This document shows, piece after piece, positions 36,618 through 44,923 of a stretch of 54,817 bases of DNA. The position numbers and the translations under genes were made by a program. The notes under the pieces are model-generated. The model had not been told where the DNA came from. It did no database searches and worked only from the letters and a program-made list of their open reading frames with translations. How positions within the stretch are numbered: the stretch's first letter is position 1; each line of letters begins with the position of its first letter. This stretch comes from Alphaproteobacteria bacterium (GTDB lineage: Bacteria; Pseudomonadota; Alphaproteobacteria; UBA828): positions 1 through 54,817 of the forward strand of contig JAJDUK010000084.1 of the NCBI GenBank assembly GCA_022826665.1. Direction: 5' to 3'.

Positions 36618-38477
36618 ATGCAGCTAGACCCCATCACTTTCGAGGTGCTGCGCAACGCGCTGGGCAGCATGTGCGACGAGGGCAGCGAGATGATCGCCCG
36701 CCTCGCCTATGCGCCGACCATCAGCGAGGGGCACGACCATTCCTGCGCGCTCCTGACGGCGGAGGGCCGCCTCGTCGCCCACGGCAACCGCGATCAGGCG
36801 CCCCACATCGGCTCCTTCGAGCCTTCCGTGCGCGTGGTGAAGGAGTGGGTGGGCGAGTTCGAGCCCGGCGACATCTACATCTTCAACGACCCCTACACCG
36901 GCGGCATCCACTGCAACGACGTGAAGCTGATCAGGCCCATCCACCACGATGGCCGCCTCGTCGCCTTCAACTCCAGCACTGGCCACTGGCCCGACGTGGG
37001 CGGCGCGCTGCCCGGCAGCTTCAACCCGCGCGCGGTGGACTGCTACTCCGAGGGGCTCAGGATGCCGCCGATGCGGCTCTTCCATGACGGCGAGCTCGAC
37101 CGCACGGTGATGACGCTGATCGAGTACAACATGCGTACCGGTCGCGAGCGCATCGCCGACATCCACGCCCAGCGGCAGGCCGGATCGCTGATCGAGGACC
37201 GACTGCTGGAGCTCTACGCCCGCCACGGAGCGGAGACCATCGAGGCGCTGTTCGAGGACATTTTCGACTACACCGAGGAGCGCTTCCGCGCCCAGGTCGC
37301 GCAGTTGCCTGACGGCGTCTACGAGTTCGAGGATTTCTCGGACAAGGACATCATGCACCCCGAGCACCCGCGCATCCGGGTGCATTGCCGGCTTACCATC
37401 GAGGGCGACCGCGCGAGCTTCGACTTTCGGGAGAGCGACGCTGCGCCGGTCGGCCCCTTCGGCTTCCCCCGCGCCTCGCTGGAGACTGCGGTCTTCGACG
37501 GCACGCTCCACTGCTTCCCGCAGCTCGCGCCGCTCAATCACGGGCTCAGCCGCGCGGTCGAGGTGCTGTCCGTGCCGGGGAGCTGCGTCCACATCGAGGA
37601 GCCGACGCCGGCCTCGGGCTACGCCAGCGGCGCTTACGAGAAGGTTGCGGCGGTCACGATGGCCTGCTGGGCCGCGGCGTTTCAGGACACCGACCCCAAG
37701 CGCATGTACGCCGCCGGCATCAACCTCGCCAACCTCTGCATCGGCGGCGTCCACCCCAAGACCGGCAAGCACTACGTCAACTATCTTTGGAACGAGGGCG
37801 GCCAGGGCGCGCGCAGCTACAAGGACGGCAATCCCTTCCAGATGATGATCTTCATCGGGGGTGCCACCAACCAGCCAGTGGAGATTCTGGAGCGCTGGTA
37901 TCCGCTGCTCTACACCAACTGCGAAGGGGTCACCGATTCCTGCGGCGACGGCACCTGGCGCGGCGGGGTCGGAATCGACCGGAGCTTCAAGACACTCGGC
38001 GCCATGACCATGACCATGCACGGCGACCGTGCCGAGGTGACACCCTTCGGGCTCGCGGGCGGCACCAATGGCGGCCCCAACACGCTGAGGCTGCGCCGCG
38101 CGGCCTCGCCGGATAAGGAAGAAGAGCTTGGCATGCACGCCATGGGCATTCGCCTCGCCCCCGGCGACCAGCTGATCTACCGCTCCAACGGCGGCGGCGG
38201 CTTCGGCGACCCCCGCACCAGGCCGCCCGAGGCGGTGCTGGCGGATGTCGAGCAGGGCTGGATCACAGCCGAGCGGGCCGAACAGGTCTATGGCGTGGTG
38301 CTCGCCGGCGGCAACGGCACGGGCGATCCCTTGCGCATCGACGAGACGGCGACGGCGAAGCGCCGCGTCGGCACGGAGCCCGCCGACGAGGGGTATGGCC
38401 CCGGCGAGGTGCATCCACTGGGGCGGCTGCTGAAGGCGCCGGGCAACGGCGCCGACGCGGGCCAGAGCCCAACGTGA
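36618..38477 (+). CDS. Hydantoinase/oxoprolinase B-type subunit (first copy)
   Basis: The 619-residue protein is a full hydantoinase_B domain: DPITFEVLRNALGSMCDEG at the start, GDIYIFNDPYTGGIHCNDVK, FNSSTGHWPDVGG, SCGDGTWRGGVG and YRSNGGGGFGDPRTRPPEAV near the end. The conserved Asp/His residues of the metal site are present. It pairs with the A subunit just upstream. The last 50 residues are a loosely conserved tail. The next gene follows after 21 bases. Confidence 0.92.
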   Translation: MQLDPITFEVLRNALGSMCDEGSEMIARLAYAPTISEGHDHSCALLTAEGRLVAHGNRDQAPHIGSFEPSVRVVKEWVGEFEPGDIYIFNDPYTGGIHCNDVKLIRPIHHDGRLVAFNSSTGHWPDVGGALPGSFNPRAVDCYSEGLRMPPMRLFHDGELDRTVMTLIEYNMRTGRERIADIHAQRQAGSLIEDRLLELYARHGAETIEALFEDIFDYTEERFRAQVAQLPDGVYEFEDFSDKDIMHPEHPRIRVHCRLTIEGDRASFDFRESDAAPVGPFGFPRASLETAVFDGTLHCFPQLAPLNHGLSRAVEVLSVPGSCVHIEEPTPASGYASGAYEKVAAVTMACWAAAFQDTDPKRMYAAGINLANLCIGGVHPKTGKHYVNYLWNEGGQGARSYKDGNPFQMMIFIGGATNQPVEILERWYPLLYTNCEGVTDSCGDGTWRGGVGIDRSFKTLGAMTMTMHGDRAEVTPFGLAGGTNGGPNTLRLRRAASPDKEEELGMHAMGIRLAPGDQLIYRSNGGGGFGDPRTRPPEAVLADVEQGWITAERAEQVYGVVLAGGNGTGDPLRIDETATAKRRVGTEPADEGYGPGEVHPLGRLLKAPGNGADAGQSPT

Positions 38478-38498
38478 GCTGATCGGAGGAGAAGCGGT

Positions 38499-39521
38499 AT
38501 GGAGTTCGGGATTGCCTTCAAGGGCGACATCGGGGTCGAGCGCACCATCGCCATCGCGCGCCAGTGCGAGGCGGCGGGCTTCGACTACGTCTGGTTCTTC
38601 GATTCCCACATCCTCTGGTCCGACTGCTACTCCAAGATGGCGGTCTGCATGGCGCATACCGAGCGCGTGCGCTTCGGTCCGCTGGTGACCAACCCCAAGG
38701 TGCGCGACTGGTCGGTGGCGGCGAGCCTCTTCGCCACGCTGAGCGACATCGGGCGGGGCCGCTTCGACATCGCCGTCGGGCGCGGCGACAGCTCCATGCG
38801 GGTCATGGGCAAGTCGCCGGCGACGCTGGTCTACACCGCCGAGTTCTGCGACGCGATGCGCAAGATGGTGGCGGGCGATACCGTGCAGTACGCGGACTGC
38901 CCCGAGCCGGTCTACATGGACTGGGTCGCGGGCCACCCCATGCCGGTCTGGTTCGCGGCCTATGGGCCCAAGGCGCTCAAGACCGCCGGCGAGGTCGGCG
39001 ACGGGCTCATCATCCAGCTTGCCGACGTCGGGCTCTGCGAATGGTTCGGCGGCCAGGCCAAGGCGGCGGGCGAGACCGCGGGTCGCGACATGGGGGGCTA
39101 CCGGGTGCTCTCGGCCGCCCCCGTCTGGGTCGGCGACAGGGAGACGGGCGTCGCGCAGACCAAGTGGTTCCCCGCGCTGGTCGGCAACCACGTGGCCGAT
39201 ATCGTGGAGAAGTACGGCGCCGGCACCGACCTCGTGCCGGACAGCCTCACCGCCTACATCGAGGCGCGCCGCGGCGCGGGCGCGGGCGGCGAGGGCTACA
39301 ACTACCGCCAGCACGCCGACAAGGTCTCCGACAACACCTACTACATCACGCCGGAGATCACGGACTCCTTCTGCATCTTGGGCGAGCCGGACGAGCACGT
39401 GGCCAAGCTCAAGGCGCTGCAGGCGGCGGGCGTGACCCAGTTCACGATCTACCTCACCAACGGCGCGGAGGAGCGCATCGTCGCCGACTACGGCGACCAC
39501 GTGATCCCGCACTTCCGGTGA
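38499..39521 (+). CDS. Luciferase-like (LLM class) flavin-dependent oxidoreductase
   Basis: The 340-residue protein begins at an ATG behind GGAGGAGAAG and shows the TIM-barrel of bacterial luciferase-like enzymes: ERTIAIARQCEAAGFDYVWFFDSH, LVTNPKVRDWSVAASLFATL, GRFDIAVGRGDSSMR, PVWFAAYGPKALKTAGEVGDG. Related proteins use FMN or F420 and act as monooxygenases or dehydrogenases. As last gene in the run of molybdenum hydroxylase and hydantoinase genes, it probably serves ring oxygenation or a redox step of the same pathway (inference). Confidence 0.88.
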   Translation: MEFGIAFKGDIGVERTIAIARQCEAAGFDYVWFFDSHILWSDCYSKMAVCMAHTERVRFGPLVTNPKVRDWSVAASLFATLSDIGRGRFDIAVGRGDSSMRVMGKSPATLVYTAEFCDAMRKMVAGDTVQYADCPEPVYMDWVAGHPMPVWFAAYGPKALKTAGEVGDGLIIQLADVGLCEWFGGQAKAAGETAGRDMGGYRVLSAAPVWVGDRETGVAQTKWFPALVGNHVADIVEKYGAGTDLVPDSLTAYIEARRGAGAGGEGYNYRQHADKVSDNTYYITPEITDSFCILGEPDEHVAKLKALQAAGVTQFTIYLTNGAEERIVADYGDHVIPHFR

Positions 39522-39542
39522 GGGGAGGCGGTCCGCTCTCGT

Positions 39543-39929
39543 TCAGAGGGCGCGGATCGGCCCCGGATAGCGGGCGAGCGTAGCGTCCGCCGTCAGGAGA
39601 GTGAGCCCCTCGAACTGGGCCTGAGCGACCAGGATACGGTCGAACGGGTCCTTGTGGATCGGCGGAAGCAGGTCCACGACGGTCGCATGTGCCCCGGAAA
39701 TAGGTAGCTCGCGGTAGTCGCGCTCCAGGAGGTTCCGGCGCAGCAGGCGCGGATCAACGCTGAACGCTCTCCGTCCGAGGCTGTTCTTGATCGCAATCTC
39801 CCACAGCGACGCGGCACTGAAGACGAGTTCGGTCGTCGTCGCTTCCATGAGGGCATGCGCGTCGCTCGGCAACCGATCTGGATCAACCGCCGCCCAGAGC
39901 AGGACGTGTGTGTCGAGCAGGAGCCTCAC
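39543..39929 (-). CDS. vapC: PIN-domain toxin, VapC type
   Basis: The 128-residue protein is a complete PIN domain: LLLDTHVLLWA with the first acidic residue (Asp6), SLWEIAIK with Glu, DPFDRILVAQA and LLTADATLARY with the later acidic residues. Such toxins are RNases that cut tRNA or rRNA. The ATG overlaps the antitoxin stop by 4 bases. Its 3' end faces the flavin oxidoreductase gene and almost touches it. Confidence 0.92.
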   Translation of the reverse strand: MRLLLDTHVLLWAAVDPDRLPSDAHALMEATTTELVFSAASLWEIAIKNSLGRRAFSVDPRLLRRNLLERDYRELPISGAHATVVDLLPPIHKDPFDRILVAQAQFEGLTLLTADATLARYPGPIRAL

Positions 39930-40171
39930 TCGTCGCCGTCGAACATCGCTTCGATCTCAGCGGCACCGATGCGGTCGAAGTCCTCCGGTATCGTGAATTG
40001 CCCTTGCATGAACCCGAGCCGGCTCGTCGCGCCGACTGCCGGCGCATCCACGGCGACCACCTTCACCAGAGGCTTGCCCGCACGCGCGATGATGAACGGT
40101 TCGCCGGCGGCCGCATTGGCGACAAGACGCGACAGTTGAGTCTTGGCCTCGTGCATATTGACGGTGCGCAT
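39926..40171 (-). CDS. Phd/YefM-type antitoxin
   Basis: The 81-residue protein has the N-terminal DNA-binding fold of the Phd/YefM group (MHEAKTQLSRLVANAAAGEP, FIIARAGKPLVKVV) and a C-terminal toxin-binding tail (GQFTIPEDFDRIGAAEIEAMF). It neutralises the PIN toxin encoded next and represses the pair. A long palindrome just upstream is the likely operator. Confidence 0.9.
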   Translation of the reverse strand: MRTVNMHEAKTQLSRLVANAAAGEPFIIARAGKPLVKVVAVDAPAVGATSRLGFMQGQFTIPEDFDRIGAAEIEAMFDGDE

Positions 40172-40182
40172 GGCGGTAATCC

Positions 40183-40213
40183 TATGAACTTAGTTTAGCA
40201 AACTTAGTTCATA
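40183..40213. promoter_or_regulatory. Palindromic operator of the antitoxin/toxin pair
   Basis: A 31-base inverted repeat has two 14-base arms (TATGAACTTAGTTT and AAACTTAGTTCATA) with a single mismatch around AGC. It lies 11 bases before the antitoxin ATG and overlaps a possible promoter: on the minus strand a -35-like TTGCGC is followed by TAAGTT within the palindrome. The arms also form a direct repeat of AACTTAGTT. This fits binding of antitoxin dimers for autoregulation. Confidence 0.7.
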
Positions 40214-40248
40214 TCGCCAGTCTGCGCAAGACCCGTCGTAGCCGCCCC

Positions 40249-41250
40249 CTAATCTAACCTAACCACCTCGCCAGTGGCCGCCGAGCGCTCGGCCGCGAGC
40301 GTGGTCCGCACCGCCTCCATCGACTCCTCTGGCGTGATGATGGTGGGCGGCGTGCCCTCGCGCACGCAGCGGGCGAAGTAGAGAAACTCCTCTCGGAGCG
40401 CGCCCGAGAGCCTGCCGTGCAGCTCGGGCCAATAGGTGGTGTCGGGGCTGCGGAAGCCGTCCTTGGTGCAGATGCCGATGTTGGGGAAGGTGTCCTGAAT
40501 GTGGATGAAGCCCTCGGTGCCGATGATCGACATGCGCTCGTCGATGTCGAAAGGGGTCTTCTCCGGCATGCACCAGACCGTCTCCAGCGTCGCCGTGGCG
40601 CCTGAATCGAAGCGGTACATGGTCTGGCCGATGTCGGGGTACTTGAGGCCGCGCACGTCCACGGTCTGGGCGTAGGCGCTCACCACCTTCGCACCGGTGA
40701 ACCAGAGCATCAGGTCGGTGTCGTGGATGGCATCGCCGATGATCGGCCCGATCTTGTTGAGAATCTCGGGCGTCCACGCCGCCGGGATGTTGCGGCGCGA
40801 GCTCAGCGCCACGATGCGGCCGATGTTGCCGGCCTCGATCTCGCGCTTGGCGGCGGCGTAGCGCGGGTTGAAGCGGCAGATGTGCCCCACCATGAGGAAG
40901 CCCGGCGCCGCCTCCGCCGCCGCCACGATTTGCGCGCAGTCCTCGACGGTGGACGCCATCGGCTTCTCGAGGAAGACGTGCTTGCCCGCTTCCAGCGCCG
41001 CCAGCGTGGGATCCGTGTGCTGGTCCCACATAGTGACGACGCTGATCGCATCGAGGTCGTCCCGCGCCAGCAGCGCGCGGTAGTCGGTCTCCAGCGCGCC
41101 CACGCCGTACTTAGCTCCGAGGTCGGCAAGCCGCGATTCGGTCCGCGTGCAAAGCCCTGCGAGCTCCAGGCCGGGGGTGGCCTGGATCGCGTCGCAGTGG
41201 ACCTCGCCGAACCAGCCGAGGCCGATCACGCCGATGCGCACGTTCTCCAT
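40249..41250 (-). CDS. Gfo/Idh/MocA family oxidoreductase
   Basis: The 333-residue protein has the N-terminal NAD(P)-binding fold (IGVIGLGWFGEVHCDAI), the family's HVFLEKPMA motif (about residues 91-99) with the catalytic-site lysine, and a C-terminal alpha/beta domain (EFLYFARCVREGTPP at the end). Members oxidise or reduce sugars, inositols or similar polyols. It is followed upstream by a cupin gene in the same direction, 29 bases apart, so the two may act on one substrate. Confidence 0.9.
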   Translation of the reverse strand: MENVRIGVIGLGWFGEVHCDAIQATPGLELAGLCTRTESRLADLGAKYGVGALETDYRALLARDDLDAISVVTMWDQHTDPTLAALEAGKHVFLEKPMASTVEDCAQIVAAAEAAPGFLMVGHICRFNPRYAAAKREIEAGNIGRIVALSSRRNIPAAWTPEILNKIGPIIGDAIHDTDLMLWFTGAKVVSAYAQTVDVRGLKYPDIGQTMYRFDSGATATLETVWCMPEKTPFDIDERMSIIGTEGFIHIQDTFPNIGICTKDGFRSPDTTYWPELHGRLSGALREEFLYFARCVREGTPPTIITPEESMEAVRTTLAAERSAATGEVVRLD

Positions 41251-41279
41251 GGCGGCGCCCTCCCGTCCCGCCGCGCCGT

Positions 41280-41861
41280 TCAGGCGGCTTCTTCCTTCCG
41301 TGCGGTGAAGGTGAGGCCCTTGGCGGCGAACTTCTCCTTCACGCCCGGCTTGATGGCGTCGAGCTTGACCGCGGTGGACGGCGCCATGTCGATGTCGGTC
41401 ATGTCGTGCACGCCGCCCGAGATCAGCACCTGCAGGATGGCCTCGTCGTCGCCGATGTTGCGAAAGGCGCGGTTGACCTTGGGCGGCACCGAGATGGTGT
41501 CGAACTGGTCGAGCTCGACCCGCCCGCTGCCGTCGTCGTTCCAGGTCACCTCGAAGCGGCCCTTGAGTACGGTGAAGGTCTCATAGGTCTGGTGGTGGGC
41601 GTGGAGCGAGGGGCCCTGGCCCGGTGGGCAGACCGCGAGGGTCATGGTCATGCCGGCGGCGTCCACGATGGGCGCGCCGGTGTTGATCGGCGTGTCCACG
41701 TCGCCGCCGAGCCCGATGACGGAGAGCAGCTTGCGCGCGTAGATGACGTCGTTGGCCTCCAGCGGAATCTCCGGGTCCTGCTGGATCGGCAGCGGCTTCA
41801 GCGCGCTGTAGCGCGAAACCCGGCTCTGCATCTCGTCCTGCGTGATCTCGATCGTCTTCAT
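41280..41861 (-). CDS. Cupin-domain protein
   Basis: The 193-residue protein has a cupin_2 barrel at residues about 60-145: LAVCPPGQGPSLHAHHQTYETFTVLKG is the first metal-binding motif (H-x-H, E) and PPKVNRAFRNIGDDEAILQVL the second, with the usual His replaced by Asn. Metal binding could be weakened. Function unknown: isomerase, dioxygenase or sensor are all possible. It shares a strand with the Gfo/Idh gene and is probably first in that operon (GGAGG site just before the ATG). Confidence 0.85.
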   Translation of the reverse strand: MKTIEITQDEMQSRVSRYSALKPLPIQQDPEIPLEANDVIYARKLLSVIGLGGDVDTPINTGAPIVDAAGMTMTLAVCPPGQGPSLHAHHQTYETFTVLKGRFEVTWNDDGSGRVELDQFDTISVPPKVNRAFRNIGDDEAILQVLISGGVHDMTDIDMAPSTAVKLDAIKPGVKEKFAAKGLTFTARKEEAA

Positions 41862-42289
41862 CGCATCCTCCCTGGCGCGCCCCTCGGCGCCGCGCCCGGA
41901 ATGGTAGAGCGAACCGGGCCGGAATGGAATCGCCCGTGCATCCGCCTACGTCTGGCGGGACGCGGGCGGGACATGAACAAAAATTCTTTCCGGGATGCGC
42001 CGGGATTAGGCGGGATAAGTGTGACAAACGGGATTCCACGGGGCAGGCAGCCCTCGGGGCCGGATCGCCCTGCCGCCGCGGCCCATCCTTTCTCCATCCC
42101 GCAGCGGCCCGGCTGCTCGTGCGCTGACGGTTCCCGTCTTGCATGACGCTAGGATGGCACCCGCGCCGCGCGCTGTGCACCGCACCATGGTGGGGGGTTG
42201 GCGGTCGACGCCGGCGAAGGGAATGACGATTCAGGGTGACGAAACGTTCCTCGTGGTGTAAAGTGCCCCGTGACAGGTGACATCAGCGC
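41862..42289. other. Intergenic region with one copy of a 17-base repeat
   Basis: No gene is recognised. It must hold the divergent promoters of the cupin operon and of higBA. At 42176-42192 lies TGCACCGCACCATGGTG, exactly repeated at 44271-44287 on the other side of the higBA and M24 peptidase genes. Confidence 0.5.
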
Positions 42290-42568
42290 ATGATTCTTCA
42301 TTTCCGTCATGCGGGTCTCAGGCGCCTGTTCGAGAGGGGTGATGTTCGACGTGTCTCCCCCCATTTGGTGCCCAAGATCGAACGTGTCCTGGCCCGTCTC
42401 GACGAAGCGTCAGAGCCTGGCGACATGAACCTGCCGGGTTTTCGGCTGCATCTCTTGAGGGGCGATCTGGCCGATCATTGGGCCGTCAGCGTCTCGGGCA
42501 ACTGGCGAATTGTTTTTCGCTTTGAAGGCCGCCACGTCACGGATGTCGATCTGGTCGATTACCACTAG
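42290..42568 (+). CDS. higB: HigB-type toxin
   Basis: The 92-residue protein is a complete Hig[62 protein letters not shown] and the closing VDLVDYH. It is a RelE-fold endoribonuclease that cuts mRNA on ribosomes. The antitoxin follows after 20 bases, the reverse of most toxin pairs but normal for higBA. Unlike the higB near 18 kb it is intact. Confidence 0.92.
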   Translation: MILHFRHAGLRRLFERGDVRRVSPHLVPKIERVLARLDEASEPGDMNLPGFRLHLLRGDLADHWAVSVSGNWRIVFRFEGRHVTDVDLVDYH

Positions 42569-42588
42569 GGGAACAGGAGGGCCGAACC

Positions 42589-42879
42589 ATGCCAATGAAG
42601 AACCCGCCCCATCCGGGTCTCTCGGTTCGCCATGACTGCCTCGAACCGCTGGGTCTCAGCGTGACGGAGGCAGCGCGCAAGCTCGGTGTCAGCCGCAAGC
42701 AGCTCTCGGACATCGTGAACTGCCGCGCCGGCATCTCGCCGGAGATGGCGATTCGCCTCGACAAGGCGTTCGGCGGCGGCGCCGATACGTGGTACCGGCT
42801 CCAGTCGACCTGGGAGCTGGCCCAGGCATTGAAGAAGGTGGATCAGATCAAGGTCGAGCGTCTCTCGCCCGCTGCGTGA
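42589..42879 (+). CDS. higA: HigA-type antitoxin
   Basis: The 96-residue protein opens [20 protein letters not shown], the standard HigA head, and has an HTH_XRE domain ([50 protein letters not shown]). It blocks HigB and represses the operon. GGAACAGGAGG lies 9 bases before the ATG, a strong ribosome site as expected for the antitoxin. Confidence 0.93.
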   Translation: MPMKNPPHPGLSVRHDCLEPLGLSVTEAARKLGVSRKQLSDIVNCRAGISPEMAIRLDKAFGGGADTWYRLQSTWELAQALKKVDQIKVERLSPAA

Positions 42880-42967
42880 CGCTACATGCCTTTCGGCGCA
42901 TCGTGCGTAGCGGCGCTTGCGATATGATCAAGCGCCGACGGCACGACCTCTTGGGAGGCTCCCTGCC

Positions 42968-44188
42968 TTGAGCAATACCTCGTCCACGACCGGCGAAACA
43001 GGCTCGCCCGCGCCGGTCGATCTCCCCTTCACGCGCGAGGAATACGCGGCGCGGATCGCCAAGACCCGCCGCGCGATGGACGAGAGGGGGCTCGACCTGA
43101 TCGTCGTCTCCGACCCCTCGAACATGGCGTGGCTCACCGGCTACGACGGCTGGTCCTTCTACGTGCACCAGTGCGTGCTGCTCTCGCTCGACGGCGATCC
43201 CGTGTGGTTCGGGCGCGGCATGGACGCCAACGGGGCGAAGCGCACCGTGTTCATGGGGCACGACGATATCGTCGCCTACGGGGACCACTACGTGATGTCC
43301 ACCGAGCGCCACCCGATGGAATACCTGAGCGAGGTCATCTCCGGGCGCGGCTGGGGCGGCGCGCGGATCGGCGTCGAGATGGACAACTACTACTTCAGCG
43401 CGGCCGCCCACCGCTCGCTGGAAACCCACCTCCGCGATGCGACGCTGCTCGACGCGACGGGCCTCGTGAACTGGCAGCGCATCGTGAAGTCCGAGGCCGA
43501 GATTGCCTTCATGAAGAACGCGGCCCGCATTGTGGAGAAGATGCACGCGCGCATCCTGGAGGTGATCGAGCCCGGCATGCGCAAGAACGACCTGGTGGCG
43601 GAGATCTACCACGCGGCCATCACCGGGGTGGAGGGAGCGGGCGGCGACTATCCCGCAATCGTGCCGATGCTGCCGACCGGCATCGACGCGTCTGCAGCGC
43701 ACCTCACCTGGGACGACAAGCCGATGCGGGCGGGCGAGGCGACGTTCTTCGAGATCGCGGGCGTCTACAGGCGCTACCACTGTCCGCTCTGCCGCACGGT
43801 CTTCCTGGGCAAGCCGTCGGCCCGCGAGCGCAACGCGGAAGGCGCGCTGCTGGAGGCCATCGAGGCGGGGCTGGAGGCCGCGAGACCAGGAAACCGTTGC
43901 GAGGACATCCACCGCGCGTTCGTGGACTCGCTCGCGCGCCATGGCCTGACCAAGGAGAGCCGCTGCGGCTACTCCATCGGGCTCAGCTATCCGCCGGACT
44001 GGGGCGAGCGCACGATCAGCCTCCGCCCCGGAGACCGCACCGAGCTTGAGCCCAACATGACCATCCACTTCATGCCCGCGCTCTGGTTCGAGGATTGGGG
44101 CCTCGAAATCACCGAGAGCATCCGCATCACCGAGACCGGCGCCGAAACCCTCGCCAACTGGCCCCGCGAGCTACAGGTGAAGGCCTGA
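42968..44188 (+). CDS. doeA: M24 family peptidase, ectoine-hydrolase-like
   Basis: The TTG at 42968 with GGGAGG nine bases upstream gives 406 residues; the open frame extends to 42917 without a ribosome site. After a short head, VDLPFTREEYAARIAKTRRAMDERG starts a creatinase-type N-terminal domain with SNMAWLTGYDGWSFYVHQCV, and the M24 domain follows (AHLTWDDKPMRAGEATFFEIAG, YRRYHCPLCRTVFLGKP, GYSIGLSYPPDWGERTISLRPGD, WGLEITESI). These stretches fit ectoine hydrolase DoeA/EutD, which opens the ring of ectoine to N-acetyl-diaminobutyrate. The other ectoine-degradation genes (doeB, doeC, doeD, regulator) are not in the window, so the name is probable, not certain. Confidence 0.8.
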   Translation: MSNTSSTTGETGSPAPVDLPFTREEYAARIAKTRRAMDERGLDLIVVSDPSNMAWLTGYDGWSFYVHQCVLLSLDGDPVWFGRGMDANGAKRTVFMGHDDIVAYGDHYVMSTERHPMEYLSEVISGRGWGGARIGVEMDNYYFSAAAHRSLETHLRDATLLDATGLVNWQRIVKSEAEIAFMKNAARIVEKMHARILEVIEPGMRKNDLVAEIYHAAITGVEGAGGDYPAIVPMLPTGIDASAAHLTWDDKPMRAGEATFFEIAGVYRRYHCPLCRTVFLGKPSARERNAEGALLEAIEAGLEAARPGNRCEDIHRAFVDSLARHGLTKESRCGYSIGLSYPPDWGERTISLRPGDRTELEPNMTIHFMPALWFEDWGLEITESIRITETGAETLANWPRELQVKA

Positions 44189-44923
44189 GACACGACGCGC
44201 CTGCCTGCCGCGGCCCGTTCGGTCGGTCGCTGCCTGCTCTCGCACCGCATGGCACGATGATGGCGCCCCTTGCACCGCACCATGGTGCGGTTGCAGCGGG
44301 CGCGGGGATGCGGCTAGTGACATTTGAGGGCACACAGCTGGTGAACCGAGGTATGGTCTTGTCCAAGGGTCTCAAGCGGTCTTCAAGCGGGGACGTCCGG
44401 TGGGGGCATTCCCGCTCCGCTTGGAGTTGGCGATTGATCCACTTGAACTCGCGCCTCTCTACGGTCAAGGTGCGTCCGCGAGTTGGTTTCGGGTCCTGGC
44501 TTCCCAGACCAAGCGTCGTCGCGAAACTGGCGCCCGCGCATCGGCCAAGAAGTTTGAACATCAGCGCTTACATGTATACTCTTCCGCAACCGAATCGGGG
44601 GTAGGATCTGGAGCATGTCCTTCTCTCTCCCGTTTGAGCATCCCACATATGGTCGTAGACCGCTCGCCAATGGATGTGAGGGGCTGACATTGTGCAAGTC
44701 GCTTCCCGCAATCTCAGTGGCATAGGCTACCAAACACGCCTTGTTACGCACACCGTGTGCAACAACTAATGGCAAAGGCTGGCCTCACCCATTGTAGGCA
44801 TCGTTTACGCCGAATTTTGTTGCAGACGAAGATTTCGTCACGTAAGAGAATGAGTGTGACTCGGACATTCGAGTTGCTCGAAGTTCAGCGCAGTAAATCC
44901 CCAAGAATACTCTTGCAAGATAA
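44189..44923. other. Long intergenic region with a palindrome and the second repeat copy
   Basis: No gene is recognised in 735 bases. The 17-base repeat (44271-44287) here is part of a perfect 16-base palindrome, CCGCACCATGGTGCGG (44275-44290). Further on, GCACAC and GTGTGC flank one base near 44750. From about 44800 the DNA becomes AT-rich, marking the left border of the foreign segment that holds the next two genes. Confidence 0.45.

Noticed and set aside
36624-39512. A 962-codon open frame antisense to the hydantoinase B and flavin oxidoreductase genes
   Set aside because: It is a shadow of GC-rich codons on the other strand: it crosses two real, conserved genes and its translation is low-complexity, rich in Val/Ala/Arg/His/Asp/Gly. 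Similar long antisense frames over mutS, pstC and hydantoinase B were rejected for the same reason.
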